A stretch of DNA of 64,000 nt from CATOSP01 sp965197545 (GTDB taxonomy: Bacteria > Chloroflexota > Dehalococcoidia > Lucifugimonadales > UBA3495), in assembly GCA_965197545.1 (NCBI GenBank), contig CBDANJ010000008.1, positions 1 to 64,000 on the forward strand, given 5' to 3'. Under the pieces are notes generated by a model that did no database searches, was not told the DNA's origin, and saw nothing but the letters and a program-made list of their open reading frames with translations. Positions within the stretch are counted from its first letter, which is position 1. The number at the start of each line of letters is the position of its first letter. The position numbers and the translations under genes were made by a program. Below are positions 34,485 to 43,705 of this stretch, piece after piece.

Positions 34485-34733
34485 CCGGAGCAACCCCGGC
34501 GGGGCCCGGCTGGAGCCGGAGAGGCAGGGAAACCATCCTCACCCCGGAGGACAGAAGAGACCGGAACCGCAGACTGCCGCCGGCCCGGGCCATCCAGGAG
34601 CGGCGGGAGGACCCCTGACAACCCCGGACACCACCGCCCCAAGGGGCAGGACCAGGTCGAAGCGCGGCAAGACGCCGGTACGGGACCAGCCCAACAGCAC
34701 CCCTCAGCAACAGGGAAAGGAAGAAGATAGCAA

Positions 34734-35299
34734 TCAGATGGATGATGGAACGTTCGCAGATACCATCGGATGGTCCTTGCGGGCAGCCGCCTCTTCCCGC
34801 AGGGTCACGATCAGGCTTGACAGAGCCTGCCCCGTACTGGATACGGGGTTGACCCCCAGGCGCTGGCGGCCTACAGCCAGACCTTTCAGAGGGTCCTGGG
34901 GCAGCCGCCGTTTCCGGCACAGCGGACACCTCCGGGCGATGAAGACGTGTTCTGTAACTTCGGCAGGACACACCGGAAGTTCGATGACCTCCCGGGTCCG
35001 CTGCACCCAACCCCCGCTCAGGGTGGTATGGCATTCGGGGCAGGACTCCGGGGCGTGGACCACCCGCCCGGCGGGTTCCATCCGCGGCCGGGCGAAGTCG
35101 TGGGGACGCTTTTTGCGCGGCTTCTTCTCCTGCTCCGCCGGCTTCTTGCCCCTGGCGGCCGGCGGTGGCCCAGCATCCTGGCCCCCAGCCCGCCGCCGGA
35201 CAGCCGGGCCTCCAGGCTTTCGACCCACTGCCTCAGTTCCGCGATAATCTCCAGCAGCGTCTCCCGGCTCGCCTGCTTCAGGTCCAATTCCGCTTTCAT
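34734..35299 (-). pseudogene. IS66-family TnpC, N-terminal part, frameshifted
   Basis: From the ATG at 35299: MKAELDLKQASRETLLEIIA and VESLEARLSGG, the coiled N-terminus of IS66 transposases. After a frame change: SCPECHTTLSGGWVQRTREV and FIARRCPLCRKRRLPQ, the zinc-binding domain. GLAVGRQRLGVN is then followed by a palindromic insert and a few residues more (SSLIVTLREEA). The DDE domain is absent. Confidence 0.75.
34822..34848. repeat. Palindromic insert, AGAGCCTGCCC family
   Basis: AGAGCCTGCCCCGTACTGGA then TACGGGG, same variant as in the IS630 gene at 27315. In the IS66 frame it reads NPVSSTGQALSS. Confidence 0.75.
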
Positions 35300-35883
35300 T
35301 GTTCTCTTATGCCACAATCGCGCCCCGGACGCCATCGTTTTTCCGCCCAGCAAGAAGATTCAGCATATTCGCCTCATCAAGTCTGAACAGTTACGCCTTT
35401 GACATTCTGATTGAGCATTGGGAGACTGTAAACGACGATCGCCGTATCCAGCAACTCATCGAGGTGCTGAGTTCCGACCCGGTGGCGTGACCTGGCTTCT
35501 GATCCAACAGACGCCCCAAATCCCATTTCGCGGCCTGAGGCGTCGATTCTGTCTGTTGAGGTCCAATTTTCCGGCCTGGCTTGACGGTAGAGAGTACCCG
35601 ACTCGTAGCCATGTCAAGGGCGGCGACAACGCATACCGCTATGGCGACGGGATCATGTACAACCCGCCTGGAGAGAGAGGGTCGCATAGCACGTGGAGAG
35701 GCAATTGCTCAAGAAGTGGGAGGGAAACAGCGTCAGCAAAACCTACGAGACGCCCGTTTGTTCCTTGGGCGACATGTCAAGGGCGGTTTATAATTGGAGA
35801 AATCCCAAAACGTCCTATCCTCAGCGGAATCAGTTAAAACTGGGAAATCCTATGTTAGAAGACGAAGCATTTAAGGAGGGCCC
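35300..35883. other. Non-coding or decayed stretch before the GMC gene
   Basis: A frame ending at 35490 gives YAFDILIEHWETVNDDRRIQ and QLIEVLSSDPVA, probably the tail of a lost gene. A frame at 35581-35793 contains RLEREGRIARGEAIAQEVGG; no family is recognised. The last bases hold the ribosome-binding site AAGGAGGGCCC of the next gene. Confidence 0.35.
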
Positions 35884-37458
35884 ATGAAATATGACGTTGT
35901 TATCGTCGGTGGGGGAGCAGCTGGGTCGGTGTTGGCCAGCAGATTGGCTGAAAACGCGAATACCTCCGTTCTGTTGCTGGAAGCCGGGCCAGATTACCCT
36001 GATCCAGCCTATCTTCCGGACGAGATAAAGTTCGGCCACACAAGTTTTGCAGAATCCCCAGACTCGGAACATAACTGGGCCCTGCGGGGAACGATCACCG
36101 AGGAGCAAGGGGAGATTCACGTAGCGCAGGGCAAGGTGATCGGAGGAGGGTCGTCCATCAACGGTCAGGCAATGCAAAGGGGGTTACCTGAGGATTTCGA
36201 CTCCTGGTCTGGTATGGGCAACGATGAATGGTCTTATGACAAGGTACTGCCTTACTTTAGAAAATCTGAGCACGATCTCGACATTCGGGATGATTTTCAT
36301 GGAACCGACGGACCGATGCCAGTAAGGCGTCGTCAATCCGGGCCCTGGACAGACATCCAAAAGGCCTTCCACGCAGCCTGTTTGGAGGCGGGTTATGGGG
36401 CAGTCGAGGATACCAATGGCCCGAACCCCTCGGGCGTTGGCGTGTGGCCCTCGAACAACCTGGACGGCTGGAGGATGAGCGCTGCTATCACTCACCTAAA
36501 TCCCATGCGCCATCGTCTTAACCTTACGGTGAGGGGAGGGGTTTTAGTCAGAAAGGTATTGATCAAGGATCTAAAGGCCGTCGGTGTGGAAGTAGAAAGC
36601 GGAGGCGAGATTTTCAACGTTGAAGCAGACCGGGTTGTGTTGAGCGCTGGGGCTATCAAGTCGCCCCACCTGCTCATGCTATCGGGAATCGGCCCCAATG
36701 ACCAACTTCAGCAATTTGGGATACCTCTCGTTCATGAGCTTCCCGGAGTGGGACAGAACCTATTTAACCACCTGAGCGCCCAGATTACCTTTAAAGTCAA
36801 AGACGGAATGACCCTGGCTGCTGATGCCGATGCGGCGCGCTTTTGTTTACACTACACCTCCCACGGGTCCAGCGAAGCCAATGATATGTTGCTGAGGACC
36901 ACCCCAATGGTTGACGAACGGCCGGAGCGCGTCCCCGGTTTCCGGACCAAGTACCTGAACGGTGAAGTTCCCCCGGACCGGGTGGCGCGAATCTCGTGCA
37001 CCCTCGGGCTACCCGACGGCTCAGGATACGTCAGGCTTGCGTCTGCCGATCCCTCAGTGCAGCCGGCCTTTAACTACCGCTATCTTCAGCATCCAAACGA
37101 CATTCGTCGGGTGCGGGAAGGCGTGCGAATGGCGATTAGATTCCTTGAATCCAATGCGTATAAAGACGTGGCCGATTACCGGCTCCACCCAACGGATGAC
37201 ATTCTGGCCGACGACGACGCTTTGGACCTCTATATACGCCAAACCGTTGGAACAGCCAGGCATGTGTCCGGCACATGCAAGATGGGCCCGGATTCAGACC
37301 CAATGGCGGTTGTTGATCAATACTGCAGCGTCAAGGGAGTAAAGGGGTTGTCGGTGGTCGATGCGTCGGTGATGCCACGGGTTACAAGGTCAGGTGGTAG
37401 CCATGCAACGGTTGTCATGATAGGGGAACGTGCCGTCGACTGGATTGCGTCGGCTTAA
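35884..37458 (+). CDS. GMC-family FAD-dependent oxidoreductase
   Basis: 524 residues, choline-dehydrogenase-like. N-terminal dinucleotide motif YDVVIVGGGAAGSVLASRLA. GKVIGGGSSINGQAMQRG is the GMC signature 1 region, and VVLSAGAIKSPHLLMLSGIG is signature 2. The C-terminal VGTARHVSGTCKMG and VVDASVMPRVTRSGGSHATV contain the active-site His and the closing FAD contact. The enzyme oxidises an alcohol in the cytosol or periplasm; the substrate is unknown. AAGGAGG precedes the ATG. Flanking DNA is remnants of other genes, so operon partners are not evident. Confidence 0.9.
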   Translation: MKYDVVIVGGGAAGSVLASRLAENANTSVLLLEAGPDYPDPAYLPDEIKFGHTSFAESPDSEHNWALRGTITEEQGEIHVAQGKVIGGGSSINGQAMQRGLPEDFDSWSGMGNDEWSYDKVLPYFRKSEHDLDIRDDFHGTDGPMPVRRRQSGPWTDIQKAFHAACLEAGYGAVEDTNGPNPSGVGVWPSNNLDGWRMSAAITHLNPMRHRLNLTVRGGVLVRKVLIKDLKAVGVEVESGGEIFNVEADRVVLSAGAIKSPHLLMLSGIGPNDQLQQFGIPLVHELPGVGQNLFNHLSAQITFKVKDGMTLAADADAARFCLHYTSHGSSEANDMLLRTTPMVDERPERVPGFRTKYLNGEVPPDRVARISCTLGLPDGSGYVRLASADPSVQPAFNYRYLQHPNDIRRVREGVRMAIRFLESNAYKDVADYRLHPTDDILADDDALDLYIRQTVGTARHVSGTCKMGPDSDPMAVVDQYCSVKGVKGLSVVDASVMPRVTRSGGSHATVVMIGERAVDWIASA

Positions 37459-37525
37459 CCCCGCCTTACCGCTTTCTGAAATCTATGGTCTAAGACGGAG
37501 GGTTCGTAACGACTGCTTCATCATG

Positions 37526-37667
37526 TTAATCTTGGCCGTCACTTCCCAGATAGTCGGCCATGGCAAGAGCGCCGGGAATCGAGTCACTGGGATGACCACC
37601 CACACCAATTTCGTTATAGTCCAGATACCGCACCATCACTGAATTGGCAAAACCAGCCATATCCGGT
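37526..37667 (-). pseudogene. MmgE/PrpD-family protein, internal fragment
   Basis: The minus strand reads AGFANSVMVRYLDYNEIGVG then GHPSDSIPGALAMADYLG, the conserved N-terminal substrate-binding region of MmgE/PrpD dehydratases. It ends at a TAA at 37526. Only about 45 codons remain. No ORF longer than the track limit covers it. Confidence 0.6.
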
Positions 37668-37862
37668 GAGCTGTTATCCTTGGCGCCCAATATGCGGAAT
37701 TACCAAGTGCTCGTGACGGTTCTGGCCAGCTGAGTAGCAATCTTAGCTGGCTAGGACAGGTAGCCCCCCATAGCACAAGCTACTGTGGTGTAACTGAAGT
37801 TAGTAGTAATAGTGTTCGCAATGAGGTATCCTTTCGATCACCGACTCAGGAGAGGGATGATC

Positions 37863-38949
37863 ATGGCGATCGGAAGGCCAATGCCGCCGCTGATATTGGA
37901 CGACACCGAAAGGGAAACGCTGGAACGGTGGGTTCGCCGCCCCAAGACGGCCCAGGGCCTGGCGCTGCGGGCCAGAATGACTCTGGGCTGTACCAATGGC
38001 CGCAGCAACATCGCAGTGGCTGCCGACTTGGAGGTGTCCGACGAAACGGTGGGGAAGTGGCGTTCCCGGTTCTTGGAACGGCGATTGGACGGCCTGTCGG
38101 ACGAGCCCCGCAGCGGCCGGCCGCGAGCGGTTACTGATGAAGACGTGGAACGGGTGATTACGCTGACGCTGGAGTCCACACCCAGGGACGCCACGCACTG
38201 GAGCACCCGGTCCATGGCCCAGCGTTCCGGTATGAGCCACACCACGGTCAGCCGCATCTGGCGCGCCTTCGCACTGCAACCTCACCGCACCGAAGCCTTC
38301 AAGCTGTCGGCGGACCCCTTCTTCATCGAAAAGGTGCGGGACATTGTGGGACTCTACCTTGATCCGCCGGACCGGGCGTTGGTCTTGTGCGTGGACGAGA
38401 AGTCCCAGATTCAGGCCCTGGACCGCACCAGGCCGCTGTTGCCCCTGCGCCCGGGCAGGTGGAGCGGCGCACCCATGATTACTGCGCCACGTCGCCACGT
38501 CCCTCTTCGCCGCGTTGGACGCCAGGACCGGCAAGGTGATTGGCCAGTGCCACCGCCGCCACCGGGCCGTGGAGTTCCGCAAGTTCCTCGATGCCATCGA
38601 GTCCGAGGCGCCCGCCGGGTTGGACATGCACCTGATTGCGGACAACTACGCCACCCACAAGGCGGTGCTGGTCCGGAACTGGTTCGCCAAACGGCCCCGC
38701 TTCCATATCCATTTCACACCCACCAGCGCCTCCTGGCTGAACCTGGTGGAGCGCTGGTTTGGGCTGCTCACCGAAAAGCAGTTGCGCCGTGGAGTGCATC
38801 AGAGCAGCGGTGAACTGGAAGCTGCCATCTACCGTTACCTGGACGTCACCAACGAAGACCCCAAGCCCTTGGTCTGGACCAAGACCGCTGACCAAATCCT
38901 GGCCGGCGTGGCCCGCTTTTGCCGACGCACTTTAGATACAGGACGCTAG
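37863..38949 (+). pseudogene. IS630-superfamily transposase with two frameshifts
   Basis: Frame 1: ILDDTERETLERWVRRPKTA, helix-turn-helix (NIAVAADLEVSDETVGKWRS), then ALVLCVDEKSQIQALDRTRP with the first catalytic Asp. After PLRPG the frame changes (QVERRTHDY) and changes again to ATSLFAALDARTG and VIGQCHRRH. The last frame carries MHLIADNYATHKAVLVRNWF and HFTPTSASWLNLVERWFGLL, the second Asp and the Glu. The stop coincides with the start of the 350-bp repeat copy 2 (CTAGGCC). Inactive unless the shifts are errors. Confidence 0.8.
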
Positions 38950-39125
38950 GCCGTCCCCCGGATGTTGGATAATGGACCCTCGGCCCTCTCCCTGAGTCTG
39001 ACTGCTCGATCGGCAATGAATTCCCTGGCCTCGCTACCACTTTTCGGGGTCAGGAGCAATGCTGCAACGGCGCCAGCCACTGCTCCCGCAAGCAGGCCCG
39101 CCAGAAAATCCCCCTTGTATCGCAT
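38946..39125 (-). CDS. YtxH-like small membrane protein, copy 2
   Basis: 59 residues: MRYKGDFLAGLLAGAVAGAV then AALLLTPKSGSEAREFIADR and RAEGPLSNIRGTA. Full-length relative to copy 1. The stop TAG lies at the IS630 remnant junction. The ribosome-binding site is weaker (CTGAGGGGGAAAGAG). Confidence 0.65.
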   Translation of the reverse strand: MRYKGDFLAGLLAGAVAGAVAALLLTPKSGSEAREFIADRAVRLRERAEGPLSNIRGTA

Positions 39126-39296
39126 CTCTTTCCCCCTCAGATGTTTTTGTCCGCCCGGTCTTCCAGACTATTCTAGCCCACCAGAGCCCTCCAAAAGGGC
39201 ATTTTCAGATACGAAATGACGGCATTCCGCTCTCAGGCGCCACCATGATGAATGACCGTCAAGCAGGTTTCTGGTCTCTGTCTTCGGGAGGCGGGC
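38947..39296. repeat. 350-bp direct repeat, copy 2
   Basis: Nearly the same as 30678-31025. Both copies start at TAGGC next to mobile-element sequence and end at GGAGGCGGGCA, after which they diverge. Confidence 0.85.
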
Positions 39297-39715
39297 AGAC
39301 GCTTCATAGTCAGCCTGAAGGCCTCCAGCCGGTACTCCGCATCCTGCCTCGAAAGCCTGGAGCGCACCATCGCCCTGGCGGCTATTTTTCGGAAGATCGC
39401 CGCTGGCCGCCGGTACGGGTGTCAAGGGCGTCGGCAAACCGTACCAGAGGCGATTTCGCTACTCACGATTTGCTTGAGCGACGACTGAAAGCGGGTAGCT
39501 TCGCGACGAATTTAGTTTCACCATTGCACCGCAGCATCTTCCCTTCCGGGCACCCCGTGAGTCCGGGGGCTTGGTCGATTCCGAACCCTGCGCCTGCGGC
39601 TCCCAGCGCCGTTTTCCTTTTGCTAACTTCCCCAACAACCGGCGAAACGGGCGGCATGGGGTCATGCCGCCCGAAACCGTGCAGGCGACGCCAGGACACA
39701 CCCAGCGTCGCCGAC
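39297..39715. other. 420-bp stretch without an intact gene
   Basis: The minus strand has fragments such as AEYRLEAFRLTMKRLPASRR. The plus strand near 39571 reads MVDSEPCACGSQRRFPF, vaguely like a SEC-C type Cys motif. Neither is long enough to support a gene. Confidence 0.35.
39650..39671. terminator. Hairpin downstream of the 39716-40408 gene
   Basis: GGCGGCATG GGGT CATGCCGCC, a perfect 9-bp stem 45 bp after the stop codon of the minus-strand gene. There is no clear T run, so it may be a weak terminator. Confidence 0.4.
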
Positions 39716-40408
39716 TTACTTCTCCGCGACCGAATTCGCGATGTCTTCCTTTGTCATCTCAAAAGGCGCGTCCGAACCAGACACTCGATCTAGACCCTCC
39801 TCTTCAATCGTATCTTTGTACCTGGTGGTGGCAAGGAACGTGAGACGCCCAGCATCGTCCAATTGCGCAATCGCGGGCTCCCCGGGACGTGTCCACAGAG
39901 TATCCCCGTACTGCGACGGATACCCGTCCGGTCTCGCCCTGCGTTCCAAGAACATGACGTAGTCCTGGTCAGCCGTCAGGTCGATTCCATCGTACTCACC
40001 GGACCTCGGCTCCAAATCTGCCGTGACACTCGTGTACCCCTCAGAGTTGACGACGTACATCACATCTCCAGCCGTAGCTGCTCCCTTCAATACCTCCACC
40101 ACCCGGAAACGCTGGAATGCTTCCGTCACCGTTGAGAGCACCTCACCATCGTCCGTCGTGTAGGTCGGTATCATATGAGATTCCTCACCAAGATACGTCG
40201 CCGACACTATCACGTCAGATTCGGCCAACAGCCTATCGCCAGTCCGATAGTCGTACCACGAACCCGCCGACCCTCCGCCAGCAAACATCGCACTGTAGGC
40301 CCAAAACACAACGCCCACCAGGGCGAGCAGCAGCACCGGAATGCCAGTGCCCAACAACAGCTTCTTGTTAACCACGGTCGTCCTCCTTCCGTCAGTAGCT
40401 GCAGTCAA
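39716..40408 (-). CDS. Membrane-anchored extracytoplasmic protein, unknown
   Basis: 230 residues. KKLLLGTGIPVLLLALVGVV is an N-terminal membrane anchor with a positive flank. The remainder is probably outside: LLAESDVIVSATYLGEESHM, VTEAFQRFRVVEVLKGAATA, DQDYVMFLERRARP and GRLTFLATTRYKDTIEEEG. The pattern V-V-E-V-L-K-G with later Y-V-M-F-L resembles beta-domain proteins that also contain NTR-like folds, but no Cys are conserved. Function unknown. Confidence 0.6.
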   Translation of the reverse strand: MTAATDGRRTTVVNKKLLLGTGIPVLLLALVGVVFWAYSAMFAGGGSAGSWYDYRTGDRLLAESDVIVSATYLGEESHMIPTYTTDDGEVLSTVTEAFQRFRVVEVLKGAATAGDVMYVVNSEGYTSVTADLEPRSGEYDGIDLTADQDYVMFLERRARPDGYPSQYGDTLWTRPGEPAIAQLDDAGRLTFLATTRYKDTIEEEGLDRVSGSDAPFEMTKEDIANSVAEK

Positions 40409-41057
40409 GTGGATAGGACGAATGTATGCACCGGTCGTTGACCCCGCACTCGTCGTCCAACTTCACGCGGAAGATGTCACCCACCGCATCCCTTACGTCC
40501 ATCAAGCGGGTATCGCCGCTGTATGTCCGACTCCTATCCGAACATGTAAACCGCGCCGGAAGCCCATAGCGTTATCTGACCAGCGACGGAACGCCAGGGC
40601 GGGAATCAGACGCCAATACAAGAATTCGAGAATTTAGCCCGAATTCCAGTTCCCAAAGACCAAACTCTCTGAGATGGAAACCTGAAGCAATCACTCTACC
40701 AGCAGACAGCGCGACCGAAAACAACCAGTAGAGGCGTAGTTGAGTGGCTTAATCAAAGCCTGCATATTACGTTGCCGCCAATTTCCGCGATCAATCGCAA
40801 TATCAGCGCACCACTCACGTGGCACCGCCAATGGTCCCAATCATACGAACAGTTATGCAGTTATCACCGCCAACCACACATTCATCATGGGGACAATAAA
40901 CCTTAACCTGGGTATGCCTGTGGATCGGGAACCAGACGGACGTCAGGGGCAGCATAGGCAGCACAGTTTAGGTCGTTCTCAAGCAGGCGGCGTGTGACAG
41001 ATTACAGTTTTCGTAACGACGCAGCCTACTTGAACAATGCCACTAACCAGCTGTGCA
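40409..41057. other. 650-bp stretch without a recognised gene
   Basis: No frame shows a family. A palindromic GAATTCGAGAATTTAGCCCG then AATTC lies near 40622. The sequence AGTAGAGGCGTAG (40729) resembles AATAGAGGCGTAG at 29477 and AGTAGAGGCATAG at 30214, all next to genes for secreted proteins. Confidence 0.35.
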
Positions 41058-42533
41058 TTACGCAACTTCGCGCCATCGACCACAGCAGGTGCAACCAGGG
41101 TCGCGGCAGGCCCTCTCCGGCGGCTGTTCAGGTTCCCTGCGTCGCGCCTTCGGCAGCTTGATTCTCATGTACCTCATGTGGGCGTAATCATCGGCCTTGA
41201 GGTGCGCCAGCGCCGTGGCCAAGTAGGTGAGCATGGACATCAGCACATGCAGCGACATTTGGAAGATGTTGAAGTAGCGGTGCTGGTCCATCAGGCGACT
41301 GTGCTTGCCACTGCTGAAATGCCGCTCAACGATGGGCCGCTTTTTGTACTCAATCTTCCACTCATCCGAGCAGCGGGGCAGCAAGCCCACTATCCGCAAC
41401 AGCCGGCCTTCCGGCTTCACGTAGCGTTGTTCGTTGCAGTGCGTCGCGACGCCAGCTTTGTTTTTGAGGTAGCAACCGTCCGGCGGACACTGGAACAGGT
41501 GACCCTGCTCTGGGTCCGTCTCGATGTATTCCATGGGACAACTGCAGGCAGAGAGCGGCCGGCCGTCCTCGACGTAGGCGCCGTCGTACAGCCGTTGGCC
41601 GGTCTCCGGGTCCTTTTCGGGCAACCGGATGGCGATGACCGGTATCATGCCCAAGCTGATCACGTGCAGGATGTTTTTCAGGCTGTCGTAGCCCTTGTCG
41701 CCCAAGAAGTACCGCGGGCTCAGCGTCCGGTACAGGGCCACGCAGTTGTCCAGGTCCTGGACCATCACGACCACGTCGCTGGCGTTAGCGGGACGAGTCT
41801 CGGCGAACAGCGGCAATCCGTGGTTAGCGTCAACGATGACGTTGACCTTGTAGCCGAAGTACAGCTCATCCTTGCTCTCCTTCTGGCCGGCCGCGCCCTT
41901 TTTGCCAGTGCCTTTCTTGACACTCCGGCTTTTCCCCGATCGGGCCGTGTAAGAGCGCACGTTCTTGGCAGTGCGGTGTCCCCACTGGGCGTCGGAGTCT
42001 TTGGACGGCTTATCCTCGCCGGTCTTCCGGCTCTTTCTGCCAGGACACGCCCAAGCCTCAATATCGGTGCTGTCCATGACCAGCCCCGCACCCAGCGGCG
42101 GCCTGTCCACGGGCACGAGGCCCAGCGCGCGCAGCCGTTCGATCTCGACGCCGCATTCGAGGAACAGGTCGACGATGATGGACTGTATCAGGCCCTTGTG
42201 ATTGGCCAGCTTGTGCTTCTTGAACTGGCTGTATGCCCGCTCGCTGGGAGCCCACGGCAGGCCGCAGATTTCGAGGAAGCGTTCGTTACTGCCCAGTTTG
42301 TCGAGGAAGGCGTTGGTGTAGCGTTCGCCGAGAGCAAATTGCATGACGCAGGCGCTGAGCATGTCTTCAGCGGGATAACCTGGGTTGCCGCCGTGCTGGT
42401 GGGGTGCATCCAGGATCTCGACCAGTGTGCCGGCACGGGAGGTAACCCCCTTGACAACGGCATCCAAGAAGCCGTAGCCGCTTTTCGGGGGTTGTTTGGG
42501 TTGTCTGACGCGATTAAAATAGAAATCGCCCAC
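41058..42533 (-). CDS. DDE transposase, IS1182-like (IS4/IS5 superfamily)
   Basis: 491 residues, intact. AEDMLSACVMQFALGERYTN is the N-terminal DUF772-like part. GLVMDSTDIEAWACPGRKSR has the first Asp, RYFLGDKGYDSLKNI the second, and KRPIVERHFSSGKHSRL the Glu. A zinc-like patch CSCPMEYIETDPEQGHLFQC lies between them. The C-terminus ends CRDPGCTCCGRWREVA. ATG at 42533. The element ends were not found. Confidence 0.8.
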   Translation of the reverse strand: MGDFYFNRVRQPKQPPKSGYGFLDAVVKGVTSRAGTLVEILDAPHQHGGNPGYPAEDMLSACVMQFALGERYTNAFLDKLGSNERFLEICGLPWAPSERAYSQFKKHKLANHKGLIQSIIVDLFLECGVEIERLRALGLVPVDRPPLGAGLVMDSTDIEAWACPGRKSRKTGEDKPSKDSDAQWGHRTAKNVRSYTARSGKSRSVKKGTGKKGAAGQKESKDELYFGYKVNVIVDANHGLPLFAETRPANASDVVVMVQDLDNCVALYRTLSPRYFLGDKGYDSLKNILHVISLGMIPVIAIRLPEKDPETGQRLYDGAYVEDGRPLSACSCPMEYIETDPEQGHLFQCPPDGCYLKNKAGVATHCNEQRYVKPEGRLLRIVGLLPRCSDEWKIEYKKRPIVERHFSSGKHSRLMDQHRYFNIFQMSLHVLMSMLTYLATALAHLKADDYAHMRYMRIKLPKARRREPEQPPERACRDPGCTCCGRWREVA

Positions 42534-42614
42534 GATGATTTAGCTGGTCGGAAGGGGCAAGCGGCCGCCCGGCGTTGCGAGCGTTGGGCGGTCAACTTTT
42601 TTGTTCGTTTTTGA

Positions 42615-43143
42615 CTACCTGAATTATACCCGGTAGGCCCTTTGTGACTCAACCTGAGATGGGGGTGCGAGCCGTTTTCAAGTAGGAAACCTGCTCGTTT
42701 CGAGTGGGGTCAGGCCGCGCCGCATCGGGACAGTTGGGCCAATGCGTAGCGCACCCGAGGCCCTGAATTCACCGCCAAATTTTGCCTTGGCGACAGAGGT
42801 TGCTCCCGGAGCGCCCTGAGACGGCCAGAGACGGCTTTTCCGGGATTCGACGGGATGTTTTATACGTGGAAATCGAAAACGCCGTCCCGGGGCGCGACGC
42901 GCAAATTTTCGTCCCAATGTTTTTCGGCTCCCGGCAGCGTCGATCAGGAGAACCGACAGTTCGAAAAATGAAACAACCCCGGAAAGCGTTATGCCGTCTG
43001 GGGAAGGAGATCAGCGCCTCGTCGGATTACCCGGAAAAGGCGGATTCGAGCAGTCAGCCAGATGACGACAATCGTCGGTTCAGTGATCGACTTCTGCTTC
43101 GGCTATCCTGGAATCGGAGTAGCGAAATCGCCTAGTAGAGTAC
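42615..43143. other. 530-bp stretch without a recognised gene
   Basis: The frame 42782-43135 (117 codons, plus) has no known motif and uneven codon use. The stretch probably contains the truncated upstream side of the 43144 gene. Confidence 0.3.
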
Positions 43144-43560
43144 GTGCGGTTTGGGACCCCTGACGCCGACTACGCGATTTACGGCAATGGGAAGCTGTCG
43201 GGCCTACCCGCCACAACGTCCGCTATTGGAACAGTTATCGGCAGGGTGCAAACGCTGAGCAACCGTGCCGGTCTGCGATTCAACCTGTATGACACGGTCC
43301 ACGATAAGGCAGTTGCCTGCTATCTGGCGCAAGGCCAGGAAGAGATCATGCGGGAAGCCTGGGGGCGACGGGCAAGGGTTAGTGGCCAGGTCTCAAGGGA
43401 AGTGGCTACAGGCCGTACGATAGCCGTCCGGCAAATAGCCAACGTTGAATTACTTCAGGAGGCAGCGTCCGGGTCTTACCGGCTGGCGAGGGGCGCTGCT
43501 CCTTGGCAGGACGGAGACCCTTTGCCTGAAGAGGTTATCCAGCAGCTGAGAGATGCCTGA
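43144..43560 (+). CDS. Probable antitoxin partner of a PIN toxin
   Basis: 138 residues with a GTG start; the frame might have begun earlier. SAIGTVIGRVQTLSNRAGLR then FNLYDTVHDKAVACYLAQGQ and RARVSGQVSREVATGRTIAV look like the two-part beta domain found beside PIN-domain genes. It ends GDPLPEEVIQQLRDA. The stop overlaps the start of a PIN gene by eight bases, which supports an antitoxin role. Confidence 0.55.
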   Translation: MRFGTPDADYAIYGNGKLSGLPATTSAIGTVIGRVQTLSNRAGLRFNLYDTVHDKAVACYLAQGQEEIMREAWGRRARVSGQVSREVATGRTIAVRQIANVELLQEAASGSYRLARGAAPWQDGDPLPEEVIQQLRDA

Positions 43561-43705
43561 TACACACTGGGTTATCTATTGGGATGCCAACGTTTTTCTC
43601 TCGTACGTCAACAAGTTGGCAGACCGTATGGCTGTTATGGATGCTCCACTGTCAGATAGAGTAAGGGTAGTTAATGCTTTCAAGTGGTGGTCTAACTATA
43701 AATAA
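43553..43705 (+). pseudogene. PIN-domain toxin, N-terminal fragment
   Basis: MPDTHWVIYWDANVFLSYVN is the first strand and helix of a PIN ribonuclease, with Asp in WDANVFL. After about 33 residues the sequence runs into the 3' end of the CHAT gene and stops at 43703. The catalytic remainder is missing. Confidence 0.7.

Noticed and set aside
32646..34493. 615-codon open frame antisense to gyrB
   Set aside because: It mirrors the gyrB reading frame in GC-rich DNA, has no family features, and gyrB is certain.
33179..34618. 479-codon frame overlapping gyrB on the same strand
   Set aside because: Arg/Gly/Pro-rich shadow translation of gyrB.
41037..42614. 525-codon frame antisense to the DDE transposase
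   Set aside because: Shadow of the transposase at 41058-42533, which carries the DDE motifs.
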